DNA from: Treponema_B putidum
Lineage (GTDB): Bacteria > Spirochaetota > Spirochaetia > Treponematales > Treponemataceae
NCBI RefSeq assembly: GCF_007830595.1
Contig: NZ_VLLD01000001.1
Strand: one strand, 5' to 3'
Length of the DNA: 64,000 bases
A program made the position numbers and the translations under genes. Every line of letters starts with the position of its first letter. Position 1 is the stretch's first letter. Below the pieces are notes generated by a model that was given only the letters and a program-made list of their open reading frames with translations, did not search any database and was not told the DNA's origin. Shown piece by piece: positions 34,138 to 43,665 of this stretch.

Positions 34138-35007
34138 ATGAAGATTCTTTGTACTGGAGCAACCGGTTTTATTGGAACAAACCTGGTATTGGCATTGTTG
34201 GATGATAAACATGAAGTCGCTATTTTGAAGCGTAGAACATCTGGTTTAAAACACTTAGAAGCGAAAAAAGATAGTTTAATAGTGTATGATTATTTAAATT
34301 ATGAGGATATAGATTTTTCCATAAAAAACTATAAGCCGGATGTGATAATTCATTTAGCAACTTTATATATAAATAATCATACAAAAGATGAATTACAATC
34401 GTTGCTTGATTCAAATATTGTATTTGGTACACATTTATTGGAGGCAATGAAAACTAACGGCATAACTAAATTATTAAATTTCGGAACGCGCTGGCAGCAT
34501 ATAAATAATCAAATATATAATCCGGCAAATTTGTATGCAGCGACCAAGCAAGCTTTTGCTGATATTCTCTGTTGGTATAGTAAAAACGGTATTATGTCTA
34601 AGACCTTGGAATTATGCGACACATTCGGAAAAAATGATACACGAAAAAAAATCGTCAGTTTATTAGTTGATGCTTGTAAAAATAATGTTCCCGTTGAATT
34701 ATCTAAAGGTGAACAAACTCTAGATATTATCCATGTCGATAATTTAATTCGATATATTATTTCAAATATCAAAAATGACGGTTTTTATGATAACACAGTA
34801 GAACAAATTATTGGAGAAGAAATAAAACTAAAAGATTTAGGATTGCTTATTGAAAAATTATATAAGGTAAAAGGACTATTTCTGTGGGGAGCTAAGGATT
34901 ACCGTATGAATGAAGTAATGTATCCTCCATTGTGTGCAGATATTTCAAAGCATCATATATGCGGAAATTTGGAAACCGAACTCGGCCCCCCCCTGATTTA
35001 TATGTAG
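34138..35007 (+). CDS. NAD-dependent epimerase/reductase, C-terminal end set by a C8 tract
   Basis: A 289-residue extended short-chain dehydrogenase. It has ILCTGATGFIGTNLVLAL, VIIHLATLYINNHT and catalytic LYAATKQAF. It likely reduces or epimerises the CDP-4-keto sugar from RfbG. The last codons run through eight Cs (34986-34993), and translation stops at TAG 35005-35007 (GPPLIYM). With nine Cs the protein would be extended to PPDLYVAKYYFTGRKVA and stop at 35042, two bases before the next ATG. With seven it would stop at once. Start ATG 34138 is preferred over TTG 34132, with AAGGATG upstream. Confidence 0.82.
   Translation: MKILCTGATGFIGTNLVLALLDDKHEVAILKRRTSGLKHLEAKKDSLIVYDYLNYEDIDFSIKNYKPDVIIHLATLYINNHTKDELQSLLDSNIVFGTHLLEAMKTNGITKLLNFGTRWQHINNQIYNPANLYAATKQAFADILCWYSKNGIMSKTLELCDTFGKNDTRKKIVSLLVDACKNNVPVELSKGEQTLDIIHVDNLIRYIISNIKNDGFYDNTVEQIIGEEIKLKDLGLLIEKLYKVKGLFLWGAKDYRMNEVMYPPLCADISKHHICGNLETELGPPLIYM
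34986..34993 (+). repeat. C8 homopolymer at 3' end of epimerase gene
   Basis: Eight Cs close to the stop codon. The three possible frames give C-terminal tails of different length, so slippage here would alter rather than abolish the protein. Confidence 0.75.
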
Positions 35008-35044
35008 CTAAATATTATTTTACCGGTCGAAAGGTTGCGTAATT

Positions 35045-35968
35045 ATGGAAAAAATTATGCAACGCGGGATTTGTTTGATAACCGGAGTAAACGGTTTTAT
35101 TGGAAGCCATTTAACAAATTTTTTAACCCAGAATAAAACAAAAGTATATGCAGTGGTAAGAAGTAAAAAATCGGATATTTCATTGCTGAAAAAAAACAGC
35201 TATCTTTCTATAATTTATTGTGATATGGATAATATTGCTGCTTTACCGGAGCTAGTACCGAACGAATATTATGATGCTGTTGTACATTTAGCATGGAACG
35301 GTTCCTGCGGAAAAATGCGAGCCGATTATCGTATTCAGTTGAAGAATGCGGAGTATACCTGCAATTTAATTTATACACTACAAAAAATAAAATGTAAAAG
35401 ATTTTTATGTATGGGTACTGTATCTGAGCATTTATCAGAACAAATATTTAATGTTACCTTGCCCCCACCGAATTTAACCTATGCCGCTGCAAAAAAATGT
35501 ACACATTTTTTAACGGATATAACATGTAAATTACTTAATCAAAAATATATCTGGATGCAGTGCGGCAATGTATACGGTCCTAAAAATTTTTCAGGGAACC
35601 TCATAAGTTATACTGTTTCTGAATTGGAAAAAGGACATAAGCCTGTTTATTCATCGGGAAAACAAATTTTGGATTTTGTATATATAGATGATGTTATAAC
35701 GGCTATTTACTTATTGATATTTTCAACTGATGCGAAAAATTTTTATTACATAGGCTCGGGGAAATCAAAACCGCTCAAAGATTTTTTACATGAAATTGCA
35801 CATATATATGGTAGAGAGGATGCTATCATATTGAATAAACTTCCCGATGACGGACTTGAATATAATCAGGAATGGTATGATATTTCCACTCTAACAAAAG
35901 ATACGGGTTTCCATCCGCAATATGATTTCTCACGAGGAATAGCATTAACCATTAAAGGTATACTATGA
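35045..35968 (+). CDS. NAD-dependent epimerase/dehydratase (CDP-sugar reductase candidate)
   Basis: A 307-residue enzyme with ITGVNGFIGSHLTNFL, VVHLAWNGSCG and catalytic LTYAAAKKC, then FVYIDDVITAIYLL. It is a paralogue of the preceding gene and probably the second redox or epimerisation step on the CDP-6-deoxy-4-keto sugar. An internal ATG at 35057 is a possible alternative start. It overlaps the RfbC-like gene by 4 bp. Confidence 0.84.
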   Translation: MEKIMQRGICLITGVNGFIGSHLTNFLTQNKTKVYAVVRSKKSDISLLKKNSYLSIIYCDMDNIAALPELVPNEYYDAVVHLAWNGSCGKMRADYRIQLKNAEYTCNLIYTLQKIKCKRFLCMGTVSEHLSEQIFNVTLPPPNLTYAAAKKCTHFLTDITCKLLNQKYIWMQCGNVYGPKNFSGNLISYTVSELEKGHKPVYSSGKQILDFVYIDDVITAIYLLIFSTDAKNFYYIGSGKSKPLKDFLHEIAHIYGREDAIILNKLPDDGLEYNQEWYDISTLTKDTGFHPQYDFSRGIALTIKGIL

Positions 35969-36534
35969 TTCAGCATTTTAATTTTACATTACAAAAAATT
36001 GAAGGCGTTTTTTTAATTACGCCCTTTTGTGCACAAGACAATCGTGGAATGTTTATAAAAGATTATTCCGTTGATATTTTTGAGCAAAATAATATACAGC
36101 ATAATTTGAAAGAGGTTTTTTACACATATTCTCGCAAAGGCGTTATACGTGCAATGCATTTTCAACGGGAAAAACAACAGGCAAAATTAGTACGGTGTAT
36201 TAGTGGAAAAGTATTTGACGTTGTTGCTGATTTAAGAAAATCTTCAAAAACATTTGGCAAATGGATGAGTTTTGAATTATCACAAGAAAATCAGCATGAA
36301 ATTTTAATACCGGAGGGTTGTGCACACGGTTATTTGGTTTTAGAAGATGCGGTTGTATCATATAAATGTGCTGAAGTGTTTTATGCCGAATACGATGACG
36401 GTATTATTTGGGATGATCCCGATTTGAATATACAATGGCCACTTGATTTAATTGGTGGAAAGGAAAAATTGATCCTTTCAGAAAAGGATAAAGGATTAAA
36501 TTCTTTTATGAAATATAAGATGACTGGGTATTAA
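35965..36534 (+). CDS. RfbC-like (dTDP-4-dehydrorhamnose 3,5-epimerase family) sugar epimerase
   Basis: A 189-residue cupin-fold epimerase with FCAQDNRGMFIKDYS, VIRAMHFQ (the RGLHFQ motif), KLVRCISGKVFDVVADLRK and IPEGCAHGYLVL. Family members epimerise C3 and/or C5 of NDP-4-keto-6-deoxyhexoses. Because rmlA/rmlB are absent here and rfbF/rfbG lie directly upstream, a CDP-linked substrate is more likely than dTDP. Standard family length. Confidence 0.85.
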   Translation: MIQHFNFTLQKIEGVFLITPFCAQDNRGMFIKDYSVDIFEQNNIQHNLKEVFYTYSRKGVIRAMHFQREKQQAKLVRCISGKVFDVVADLRKSSKTFGKWMSFELSQENQHEILIPEGCAHGYLVLEDAVVSYKCAEVFYAEYDDGIIWDDPDLNIQWPLDLIGGKEKLILSEKDKGLNSFMKYKMTGY

Positions 36535-36537
36535 ACT

Positions 36538-37239
36538 ATGAATTTTATGCAAAATATGCTGCGTATTGCAAGAAAAATACGAGGTATCTTCTTCCCCCCC
36601 CCCGTAGAATATGAAATTTTTTTGGAAAAATTCTATATGAAATTCAAAAATCCTAACTTTTGGCCTGCAGGGATATATGATATAAATAAAATGGAATTAA
36701 GTAAACACTCTTATGGAAGACTAAATCTTGCTTATGTGGATAGTGGTATCTTAAAAATAGGCAAATGTTGCTCAATTGCTGAAGATGTAGTTTTTTTATT
36801 AGGTGGACATCATCCTTATCAGACAGTATCTACCTTTCCATTTAATGTTTATTATTCCGAAAAAACAAAAAAAAATACTAAAGATATATTTAAGAATCTT
36901 GATATAGAAAAATTAAAAGATGAAGAATCCATTACAGTTAACGATGATGTATGGATAGGGCATAAGGCTTTTATTTTACCAGGCATAACCATAGGACAAG
37001 GTGCTATAGTCGGCGCCTGTGCAGTAGTTACAAAGGATGTTCCACCTTATTCAATTGTAGCCGGTAATCCTGCACGAATTGTAAAATATAGGTTTAATGA
37101 AAATATCATAAAAGAATTATTATCTTTTGCCGATTATTCAAAGCTTACAGAGGAGAAAGTTATGAAGTACATGGATTTTTTGCTCACAGAGCCACTTACT
37201 GAGGAAAATATTGATAAATTTAGAGAAATATTTGATTAG
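36538..37239 (+). CDS. CatB-like hexapeptide-repeat O-acetyltransferase, with C10 tract
   Basis: A 233-residue left-handed beta-helix acetyltransferase. It has LGGHHPYQTVSTFPF, ITVNDDVWIGHKAFILPG, IGQGAIVGACAVVTKDV and SIVAGNPARIVKYRF, typical of xenobiotic/NodL/CatB-type enzymes using acetyl-CoA. A run of ten Cs (36594-36603) lies near residue 20 and encodes FFPPPV before the fold begins. The gene is currently ON; slippage would remove essentially the whole enzyme. It starts 3 bp after the previous stop. Confidence 0.88.
   Translation: MNFMQNMLRIARKIRGIFFPPPVEYEIFLEKFYMKFKNPNFWPAGIYDINKMELSKHSYGRLNLAYVDSGILKIGKCCSIAEDVVFLLGGHHPYQTVSTFPFNVYYSEKTKKNTKDIFKNLDIEKLKDEESITVNDDVWIGHKAFILPGITIGQGAIVGACAVVTKDVPPYSIVAGNPARIVKYRFNENIIKELLSFADYSKLTEEKVMKYMDFLLTEPLTEENIDKFREIFD
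36594..36603 (+). repeat. C10 homopolymer near the start of an acetyltransferase gene
   Basis: Ten Cs read as TTC CCC CCC CCC GTA, the longest C/G run in the window. It is in a non-conserved N-terminal segment, the ideal position for an on/off switch. Confidence 0.85.
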
Positions 37240-37242
37240 GAT

Positions 37243-38484
37243 ATGTCTATGAAAAATGAAATTGTACCAAGGTATTCAATTATATTACCGGTAAAAAATG
37301 TAAGACCTTATATTGAGTCAGTCATTAATTCTGTATTATCACAAAATTATTCGGATTATGAACTAATTATTAGTGATAATCAATCCGATGATGGTACTTC
37401 TGAATATGTAGATACAGTCAATCATAAAAATGTAAAAATATTTCACACACCACGGTCTTTTACTATTGCCGAACATTTTGATTGGGCTCAGTCTCATGCT
37501 ATCGGAACATGGCAGATATATTTAGGGGGGGATGATGCTCTTCAACCATATTTTTTTATTTTGGCTGATAAGCTTGCTGCAATAGCTGAATCAAAAAAAA
37601 TACAAGCTATTTCAAGCAGACGCGTTTTTTATTTTTGGAAAGATTGCTATGAAAAATATGGTGACGTATGTATATCATATTCGGCAGAAAACAAATATAA
37701 AATATTATCAGCTAAAAAAGAAATGTATAAAGCTTTATACAGCAAATTACCGTGTGGATATTTTGATTTACCTCAAATGTATACAACATCACTTTTTCAT
37801 AGGTCTCTTATAGACAATGTAAAAAAAGTACAACGAGGATTCTTTTTACATCCATATACGGTACAGGATGCTAATCTGGCAGCGATATCTGTATTGTTTT
37901 CAAAAAAAATACTTCGCTCTGAAATACCATTGGGCTGGGTCGGCACTTCTCCTAAAACAGCTTTGAGAGAAAAAACATGGAATGATAATTTTAAATTGAG
38001 ATCTGAAACAGGAGATTTTAATATTGAATCTGCTGAATTATATTTATGGGATGCTTTATTAACTATTATGGAAACTGTTCCGAACTTAAAAATAAAAAAA
38101 CTTTTTTCTTCTTTTTTAAAAGTTAAAATGTTTTCATCTATACTTGCAAATATTGAATATGCAAAAGAACCAAGTAAGTATGACGCTTTGTTAAAAGTAA
38201 TAAAAGTAAATAATTGTAATATAACAGTTGTTAAATTATATAGTAAAATTTCTGTTATTTATATAAAAATTTTGAATTTCATAAGATGTATACTTTTTTT
38301 CCCTTGGCGTTGTATCAGATATATTTTAAGACGTATTCCTTTCACTAAAAAATACTTTATAAAAAACGATATTAGTCTGTATATTTCTTGGAATGATGAT
38401 CCCAATATGACAATGCAAAAAGCATCAAAAATGGTTATGGATTTGATAAATAAAAACATAAATTTTGAAGAACTTAAAATGTAA
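37243..38484 (+). CDS. GT2-family glycosyltransferase (413 aa)
   Basis: A GT-A enzyme with YSIILPVKNVRPYIESVI, DYELIISDNQSDDGTSEYV and YLGGDDALQPYF (metal site). The C-terminal ~100 residues contain a hydrophobic, basic stretch near residues 340-370 (IRCILFFPWRCIRYILRR) that likely associates with the membrane. A seven-G run at 37525-37531 encodes the conserved Gly-Gly-Asp and is probably codon-driven. Donor and acceptor unknown. Confidence 0.85.
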   Translation: MSMKNEIVPRYSIILPVKNVRPYIESVINSVLSQNYSDYELIISDNQSDDGTSEYVDTVNHKNVKIFHTPRSFTIAEHFDWAQSHAIGTWQIYLGGDDALQPYFFILADKLAAIAESKKIQAISSRRVFYFWKDCYEKYGDVCISYSAENKYKILSAKKEMYKALYSKLPCGYFDLPQMYTTSLFHRSLIDNVKKVQRGFFLHPYTVQDANLAAISVLFSKKILRSEIPLGWVGTSPKTALREKTWNDNFKLRSETGDFNIESAELYLWDALLTIMETVPNLKIKKLFSSFLKVKMFSSILANIEYAKEPSKYDALLKVIKVNNCNITVVKLYSKISVIYIKILNFIRCILFFPWRCIRYILRRIPFTKKYFIKNDISLYISWNDDPNMTMQKASKMVMDLINKNINFEELKM

Positions 38485-38541
38485 TAAACCTGTTTATAAT
38501 TGATTAGTTAATTTTAATAAAAATTACTAAAATAAAATTAA

Positions 38542-38566
38542 AACTCAATGTTACTGTTATTGAGTT
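38542..38566. repeat. Inverted repeat in gap between two glycosyltransferase genes
   Basis: AACTCAAT and ATTGAGTT flank a nine-base loop in the 107-bp gap, one of the larger gaps in this operon. There is no T-run on the plus strand. It may be a processing or partial termination site. Confidence 0.4.
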
Positions 38567-38591
38567 AAAAAATATAGTAATTGACGCCACT

Positions 38592-39617
38592 ATGAATAAA
38601 CTCACAGTCTTAATGCCTTCTTATAATCGAGGGGCATATGTTAATGAAGCAGTAACCTCCGTCTTAAACCAAAAAACTGATTTTGGCGTTAAGCTTATTA
38701 TAACGGACGATTGTTCGACGGATGGGTCTATTGAAATAATAAAAGAACTACAAAGGCAATATCCCGAAAAAATTGAAATAATTTTATCCGAAAAAAACGA
38801 ACGGCTTCTTGCTAACATTCTTAAAGCTCAAGTAAGGGTGCGGACTGAATATTTTTGTGTGCTCGATCCGGACGATTATTATACTGATGAGTTTTTTTTA
38901 CAAAAAGCGGTTGATTTCCTTGATGCTCATAAAGATTTTACAATTTATAGCTCTAATTGTATGATGTTGTATGAGAACAAAACCAAAAAGCCGTTTATTG
39001 AAAGTAATGTAAAAGAAGCTATATTTGATTTTAATGATTTATTGCAAGATAAAGTTATTATAACGCAAACTGCCGGAAGCATTTTTAGAAATATCGTGTA
39101 TAATAATGGTATTCCTCAGATAATAAAAGAATCTATAGGTACGCCGAGCGAATCGTCTTTTCGTGCCGATACCGAACGCTATATATTTCATTTGAAAAAA
39201 GGAAAGGCTTTTTTTAAAAATGAGATTGTTGCCGTATATAGGATACATAAAGATGGAATATGGACAAAAGAAAATCAATTTCACCGTAACTTACTTGCTG
39301 CACAGGCTTATTATGATTATTTTAGATACTTCAACTATACTCATGCCGAGTATTTTATACGTCATTCATTGTTTTATACAAAAGAATGTTTTGAAGAATT
39401 AAAAAAAGCAATAGATAAAAACGAATTTACACAAACGATTATGCAATCTGATGTAGAACAGTTATTTTCCATAATCATCGAAGATGAAAAATATTTTAAC
39501 AAAACAGCTAAGGATAATGACAAATTTTATATAAAAAAAACTTTAACGGTAAGAAAAGTAATCAAGTGTCTGTTGCCATACGGTTTTGTGCGTCTGATTC
39601 AAAAAATAAGGAGATAA
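38592..39617 (+). CDS. GT2-family glycosyltransferase (341 aa)
   Basis: A GT-A enzyme with LTVLMPSYNRGAYVNEAV, VKLIITDDCSTDGSIEII and FCVLDPDDYYTDEFF. The end KCLLPYGFVRLIQKIRR matches the tail of the GT2 at 30294, suggesting shared ancestry or a shared membrane-docking element. It is followed after 4 bp by a sulfotransferase-like gene. Confidence 0.86.
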   Translation: MNKLTVLMPSYNRGAYVNEAVTSVLNQKTDFGVKLIITDDCSTDGSIEIIKELQRQYPEKIEIILSEKNERLLANILKAQVRVRTEYFCVLDPDDYYTDEFFLQKAVDFLDAHKDFTIYSSNCMMLYENKTKKPFIESNVKEAIFDFNDLLQDKVIITQTAGSIFRNIVYNNGIPQIIKESIGTPSESSFRADTERYIFHLKKGKAFFKNEIVAVYRIHKDGIWTKENQFHRNLLAAQAYYDYFRYFNYTHAEYFIRHSLFYTKECFEELKKAIDKNEFTQTIMQSDVEQLFSIIIEDEKYFNKTAKDNDKFYIKKTLTVRKVIKCLLPYGFVRLIQKIRR

Positions 39618-39621
39618 TAAT

Positions 39622-40974
39622 ATGACTCTTCCCCCCCCAATAATTATAGGTACTTCCAGTTTTGCGCAATCAGGAGGTTCCGCTATTACAAATATTTTAG
39701 AAGAATTTTCTGCCTTTTCAGTTCTTAAGGGTGGAGCGGAATTTGAATGTAAATTTTTTACCGAAAATATATTTGCTTTGGAAACTGCTTTGAAAATAGG
39801 TAACGGTATAGATAAGGCTGTGAAAGCTTTTTTATATAATGCACTACAAGTTTCAAAGGATATTGATTATAAAAATAATTTCGGACCCGATTTTTTAAAT
39901 TATACAATTGAATATGTAAATTCCGTTACGGAAAATTATCTAGGTGCCGTTCATAAAGATTATGATTATGCCTTTCTTGATCCGGCTGAACATGCTATAT
40001 TCTCAAAAGCACAAAAGCTTTATAATTATAAGTACGGTAAACGCTCTTACGAAGCCTATGAACCGTACCATTGGGAACCTTCTTACGCTCCTTTTGGGAA
40101 AGTATATTACGGTAATTTTCCGAATGATTTTTATGATAAAACCCAAAAATATATAGAAAAAGTATTTTCGCCTCTTTATGAAAATGGAAAGAATTATATA
40201 CTTGCAGATGCTATTTATAGTGCAACTACAATAACACCGCAAGAATTAATGTACTATAAAGATTCAAAGGCATTAATTGCCAATAGGGATCCTCGTGATT
40301 TATATGTGATGAATAAAGAAATATACGGCGAGTGGTTTATTCCGACTTGGAATGTAGAAGCTTGGATTAAATATTATAAAAATAGGCGGCAAAGTATTAA
40401 ACCTCAAAAAGAAAACAATAAAGATAATATCTTACATCTTCAATTTGAAGAGCTTATTTACAATTATGAAGAAAGTTTAGCAAAAATTAAAGAGTTTTTA
40501 AACTTAAAAGATTCGGAGCATACAAAAAAAGGACAAATCTTTATTCCGGAAAAATCACAGACGAACACTCAAATGTTTAGAAAGTATCCGCAGTATTTAA
40601 AAGATATTGAAAAAATAGAGAAGGAATTGTCTGAATTCTGTTATCCTTACTCCGAAACTCAAATACGCCATTTTCTTCCCGAAGAAATAAAAAGTGAACA
40701 CCGAGAAACACTGGAAGATATACGCAAAACTGTTTGTATTTTTCAAAAAACAGGAAAGTTGCCGTTTTCAAATATAAAAGGGGCAGGTATTTTTACAATT
40801 CTTTCTAAAAATATACAAACATTTAAAAACCGCAAGACTATAACGGCATATATAAAAGGTTGTATTAAAATTATAATAGGTTTGTGTCTTTTTCCATTTG
40901 ATTTTATTTATCAGCTTATTTCAATTAAAAAATATCAAAATGATAATAAAAACAGAACAATCGAATTTAAATAA
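39622..40974 (+). CDS. Sulfotransferase-like protein, with C8 tract at start
   Basis: A 450-residue protein. The N-terminus PIIIGTSSFAQSGGSAITNIL resembles a PAPS 5'-phosphosulfate-binding loop. ALIANRDPRDLYVMNKE near residue 220 resembles the 3'-phosphate-binding region (RDPRD). It has a paralogue at 48612 and probably transfers sulfate from PAPS to a glycan. Eight Cs (39631-39638) follow the start by three codons, before the conserved fold, so the gene is well placed to be switched. It is currently ON. No PAPS synthesis genes are in the window. Confidence 0.72.
   Translation: MTLPPPIIIGTSSFAQSGGSAITNILEEFSAFSVLKGGAEFECKFFTENIFALETALKIGNGIDKAVKAFLYNALQVSKDIDYKNNFGPDFLNYTIEYVNSVTENYLGAVHKDYDYAFLDPAEHAIFSKAQKLYNYKYGKRSYEAYEPYHWEPSYAPFGKVYYGNFPNDFYDKTQKYIEKVFSPLYENGKNYILADAIYSATTITPQELMYYKDSKALIANRDPRDLYVMNKEIYGEWFIPTWNVEAWIKYYKNRRQSIKPQKENNKDNILHLQFEELIYNYEESLAKIKEFLNLKDSEHTKKGQIFIPEKSQTNTQMFRKYPQYLKDIEKIEKELSEFCYPYSETQIRHFLPEEIKSEHRETLEDIRKTVCIFQKTGKLPFSNIKGAGIFTILSKNIQTFKNRKTITAYIKGCIKIIIGLCLFPFDFIYQLISIKKYQNDNKNRTIEFK
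39631..39638 (+). repeat. C8 homopolymer right after the start codon of a sulfotransferase-like gene
   Basis: ATG ACT CTT then CCCCCCCC. The paralogue at 48612 has no such run and aligns from the residue after it, so the tract is an added element at the 5' end. Confidence 0.8.
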
Positions 40975-40988
40975 TGTAGTCGAAATAT

Positions 40989-42236
40989 ATGTTAAAATAT
41001 AAAATTGCAGTAGCCGGAACCGGCTATGTCGGATTAAGTATTGCCGTTCTCCTTTCGCAGCATAATGAAGTTTATGCGGTAGATATAGTACCTGACAGGG
41101 TTAATCTTATAAATAATAAAAAATCTCCTATTCAGGATAAGGAGATAGAAGATTATCTTTTAACAAAGCCGCTTAATCTTAAAGCTACGCTTGATGCAGT
41201 TTCTGCGTATTCTAATGCGGATTTTGTTGTAATTGCGACACCTACTAATTATGATCCGCAAAAAAATTTTTTTGATACAAGTGCTGTTGAAGCCGTAATA
41301 AAACTTGTTATGCATTATAATCCTAATGCTGTTATGGTTATCAAATCTACTATTCCGGTCGGTTTTACAAAAACAATACGGGAAAAAACCGGAAGCAAAA
41401 ATATTTTATTTAGTCCGGAGTTTTTACGTGAAAGTAATGCTCTTTTTGATAACCTTCATCCAAGCAGAATTATTGTAGGCACGGATTTAGAAGATAAAAG
41501 ACTCACTGAGGCAGCTAAAGAGTTTGCCCGATTATTGCAAGAAGGGGCTGTCAAAGAAAATATTGATACGCTGTTTATGGATTTTACTGAGGCGGAAGCT
41601 GTAAAGCTATTTGCAAATACCTATCTGGCTCTGAGAGTGAGCTTTTTTAATGAACTTGATACATACTCAGAACTGAAGGGGTTGAATACTCAGTCGATAA
41701 TAAACGGTGTTTGTCTTGATCCGAGAATAGGGGCTTTTTATAATAATCCTTCATTTGGATATGGTGGTTATTGCCTTCCAAAAGATACAAAGCAGCTTTT
41801 AGCTAACTATCAGGATGTCCCGCAAAATCTTATTCAAGCAATTGTGGAATCCAATAGAACGCGAAAAGATTTTATTGCCGATAGAATTTTGCAAAAAGCC
41901 GGATATTATGATTATTCTGCTTCGGTTTCTTTTGATTCTTTTTCCGAAAAGAAGATAACTATAGGCGTCTATCGTCTTATTATGAAATCAAATAGCGATA
42001 ACTTTCGCCAAAGTTCAATTCAAGGTATTATGAAACGTATTAAAGCAAAAGGTGCTGATGTTATCATATATGAACCTAATTTAAATGACGGCGAAACATT
42101 TTTCGGCAGTCTTGTTGTAAATGATTTGGAAAAATTTAAAAAAATGAGTGCAGTTATAATTGCAAACCGTTATGATTCTTTACTTGCCGATGTTCAAGAA
42201 AAAATATATACGCGGGATTTATTTGGAAGGGACTAG
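40989..42236 (+). CDS. ugd: UDP-glucose 6-dehydrogenase
   Basis: A 415-residue NAD-dependent enzyme with IAVAGTGYVGLSIAVLL, IKSTIPVGFT, FSPEFLRESNALFDNLHPSRI and the catalytic FGYGGYCLPKDTKQL. It oxidises UDP-glucose to UDP-glucuronate, providing an acidic sugar for the surface polymer. Full length and intact. Confidence 0.94.
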   Translation: MLKYKIAVAGTGYVGLSIAVLLSQHNEVYAVDIVPDRVNLINNKKSPIQDKEIEDYLLTKPLNLKATLDAVSAYSNADFVVIATPTNYDPQKNFFDTSAVEAVIKLVMHYNPNAVMVIKSTIPVGFTKTIREKTGSKNILFSPEFLRESNALFDNLHPSRIIVGTDLEDKRLTEAAKEFARLLQEGAVKENIDTLFMDFTEAEAVKLFANTYLALRVSFFNELDTYSELKGLNTQSIINGVCLDPRIGAFYNNPSFGYGGYCLPKDTKQLLANYQDVPQNLIQAIVESNRTRKDFIADRILQKAGYYDYSASVSFDSFSEKKITIGVYRLIMKSNSDNFRQSSIQGIMKRIKAKGADVIIYEPNLNDGETFFGSLVVNDLEKFKKMSAVIIANRYDSLLADVQEKIYTRDLFGRD

Positions 42237-42244
42237 GGTTTGAT

Positions 42245-43270
42245 ATGAATACGAAAATCACGGTAGTAATTCCTACATATAATAAAGCTGCTTATATTTC
42301 TCAAACAATCGAAAGTATTTTAAGGCAAACCTATCAGGATTTTGAAATTGTCATAATAGACGATTGCTCAAAAGATGATACTGAACTTGTTGTTCAAAAA
42401 TACTTGTCTGATAAGATTCGTTATTTTAAGCATACTAGAAATTGGGGGCCGGGTGCGACTTTTAATGATGGAATTGAAAAGTCAAATACGGAATATATAA
42501 CTTTGATTGCAAGTGATGATGTTTTACTTCCGAATCATCTTGAACAAGTAATGCTTCAATTTAAAAAAGATGATTTAGTTGAAACAGTTTTTCCTAAACT
42601 TAAAGTAATAGATGAAAATAGTAATGATTTAAATGAAATTATTCAACAACCTTTTTTTGATAAATATAAGATGCTTAATCATCTTTTTTATGCAGGGAAC
42701 GATATTCCTTCTCCCGGTGTTTCCTTTAAAAAAACTTTGTTTAAGAAAACTGCTGCTTATAATCAGAATTTGATTATGATGCATGACTATGATTTGAATG
42801 TGCGCTGTCTTATGCACGGAAAAACGGCTGTAGTTAATGAGCCTACTGTTTTTTATAGGAGATTTTCAAATCCAATAATAAATTTAAGCGGTAAAACAAG
42901 ATGGCTTGATATGTGCCGTTCTATTGAAAGTAAATTTGTCCTTGATAATTATTTGAACTTAGACTATTATGAAATAAAGAAAGTTTTTCCTCAGTTAAAA
43001 ACGTATAATCAAGAAGAGATAAAATTCAGGCTGCTTATTGATACTTGTAAAAATAAACAGTTGCGTTTAAGTTCTTGGGCCTTTGAGCGTCTTATTACAT
43101 ATCTTGAAAATAATAAAGATTTTTTTAGTACTAATGTGTTTGATTTTCAATACAAAGATTATATTGACTTATATAAAATAAATGCAAAAAATGTTATTGG
43201 GAAAACTCATAAAGAAAAACTATATAATGATGCAAAAATATTGATAAAAAAAATGTTCGGACTGAATTAA
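42245..43270 (+). CDS. GT2-family glycosyltransferase (341 aa)
   Basis: A GT-A enzyme with ITVVIPTYNKAAYISQTI, DFEIVIIDDCSKDDTELV and ITLIASDDVLLPNHL; MMHDYDLNVRCL resembles the catalytic base region. There is no C-terminal LPYGF tail. It starts 8 bp after ugd. Sugar specificity unknown. Confidence 0.86.
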   Translation: MNTKITVVIPTYNKAAYISQTIESILRQTYQDFEIVIIDDCSKDDTELVVQKYLSDKIRYFKHTRNWGPGATFNDGIEKSNTEYITLIASDDVLLPNHLEQVMLQFKKDDLVETVFPKLKVIDENSNDLNEIIQQPFFDKYKMLNHLFYAGNDIPSPGVSFKKTLFKKTAAYNQNLIMMHDYDLNVRCLMHGKTAVVNEPTVFYRRFSNPIINLSGKTRWLDMCRSIESKFVLDNYLNLDYYEIKKVFPQLKTYNQEEIKFRLLIDTCKNKQLRLSSWAFERLITYLENNKDFFSTNVFDFQYKDYIDLYKINAKNVIGKTHKEKLYNDAKILIKKMFGLN

Positions 43271-43299
43271 ATTGTTTTAGCTGATATTCGAGGATAGAT

Positions 43300-43665
43300 A
43301 TGAAAGAAATAGAAGTTCCTAAGATTACCGACGGGCGCGGTAATCTTTCTTTTTTTGAAAGTGAACGAGCAGTTCCTTTTAAAATTAAAGGTGTATTTCT
43401 TATTAACATATATAATACCGGTGAGGAATATAAATTTACTAATAATGACTATTCAGAGTTTTTTATTACGCCGCTTTCAGGCAGTTTTTTGTTAGATGAT
43501 AATAGTGCGCCGAAAAAAGAGTCAAACACTATATTCTTAAAAAATGCGAATAAAAGTTTATATATAGAAAGCAATACAGACTTTACTTTGCGGCAATTCG
43601 CTGAAAATACGGTCATTCTTATACTGTCCTCAAAAGAATCTATTAATTTTGTACGGAAAATCTAG
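43300..43665 (+). CDS. FdtA/WxcM-like cupin protein (121 aa), divergent copy
   Basis: A small cupin-fold protein (VPKITDGRGNLSFFES, VFLINIYNTGEE, NNDYSEFFITPLSGSFLL). It resembles the sugar 3,4-ketoisomerase domain of FdtA/WxcM, but the usual RGxHAHK segment is not conserved, so it may be an inactive or specialised partner of the next gene. The two are head to tail with no gap (TAG then ATG). Confidence 0.7.
   Translation: MKEIEVPKITDGRGNLSFFESERAVPFKIKGVFLINIYNTGEEYKFTNNDYSEFFITPLSGSFLLDDNSAPKKESNTIFLKNANKSLYIESNTDFTLRQFAENTVILILSSKESINFVRKI

Noticed and set aside
37525..37531. G7 run in GT2 gene
   Set aside because: It encodes the Gly-Gly-Asp-Asp metal-site region; it may vary, but length and conservation make it a weak candidate.
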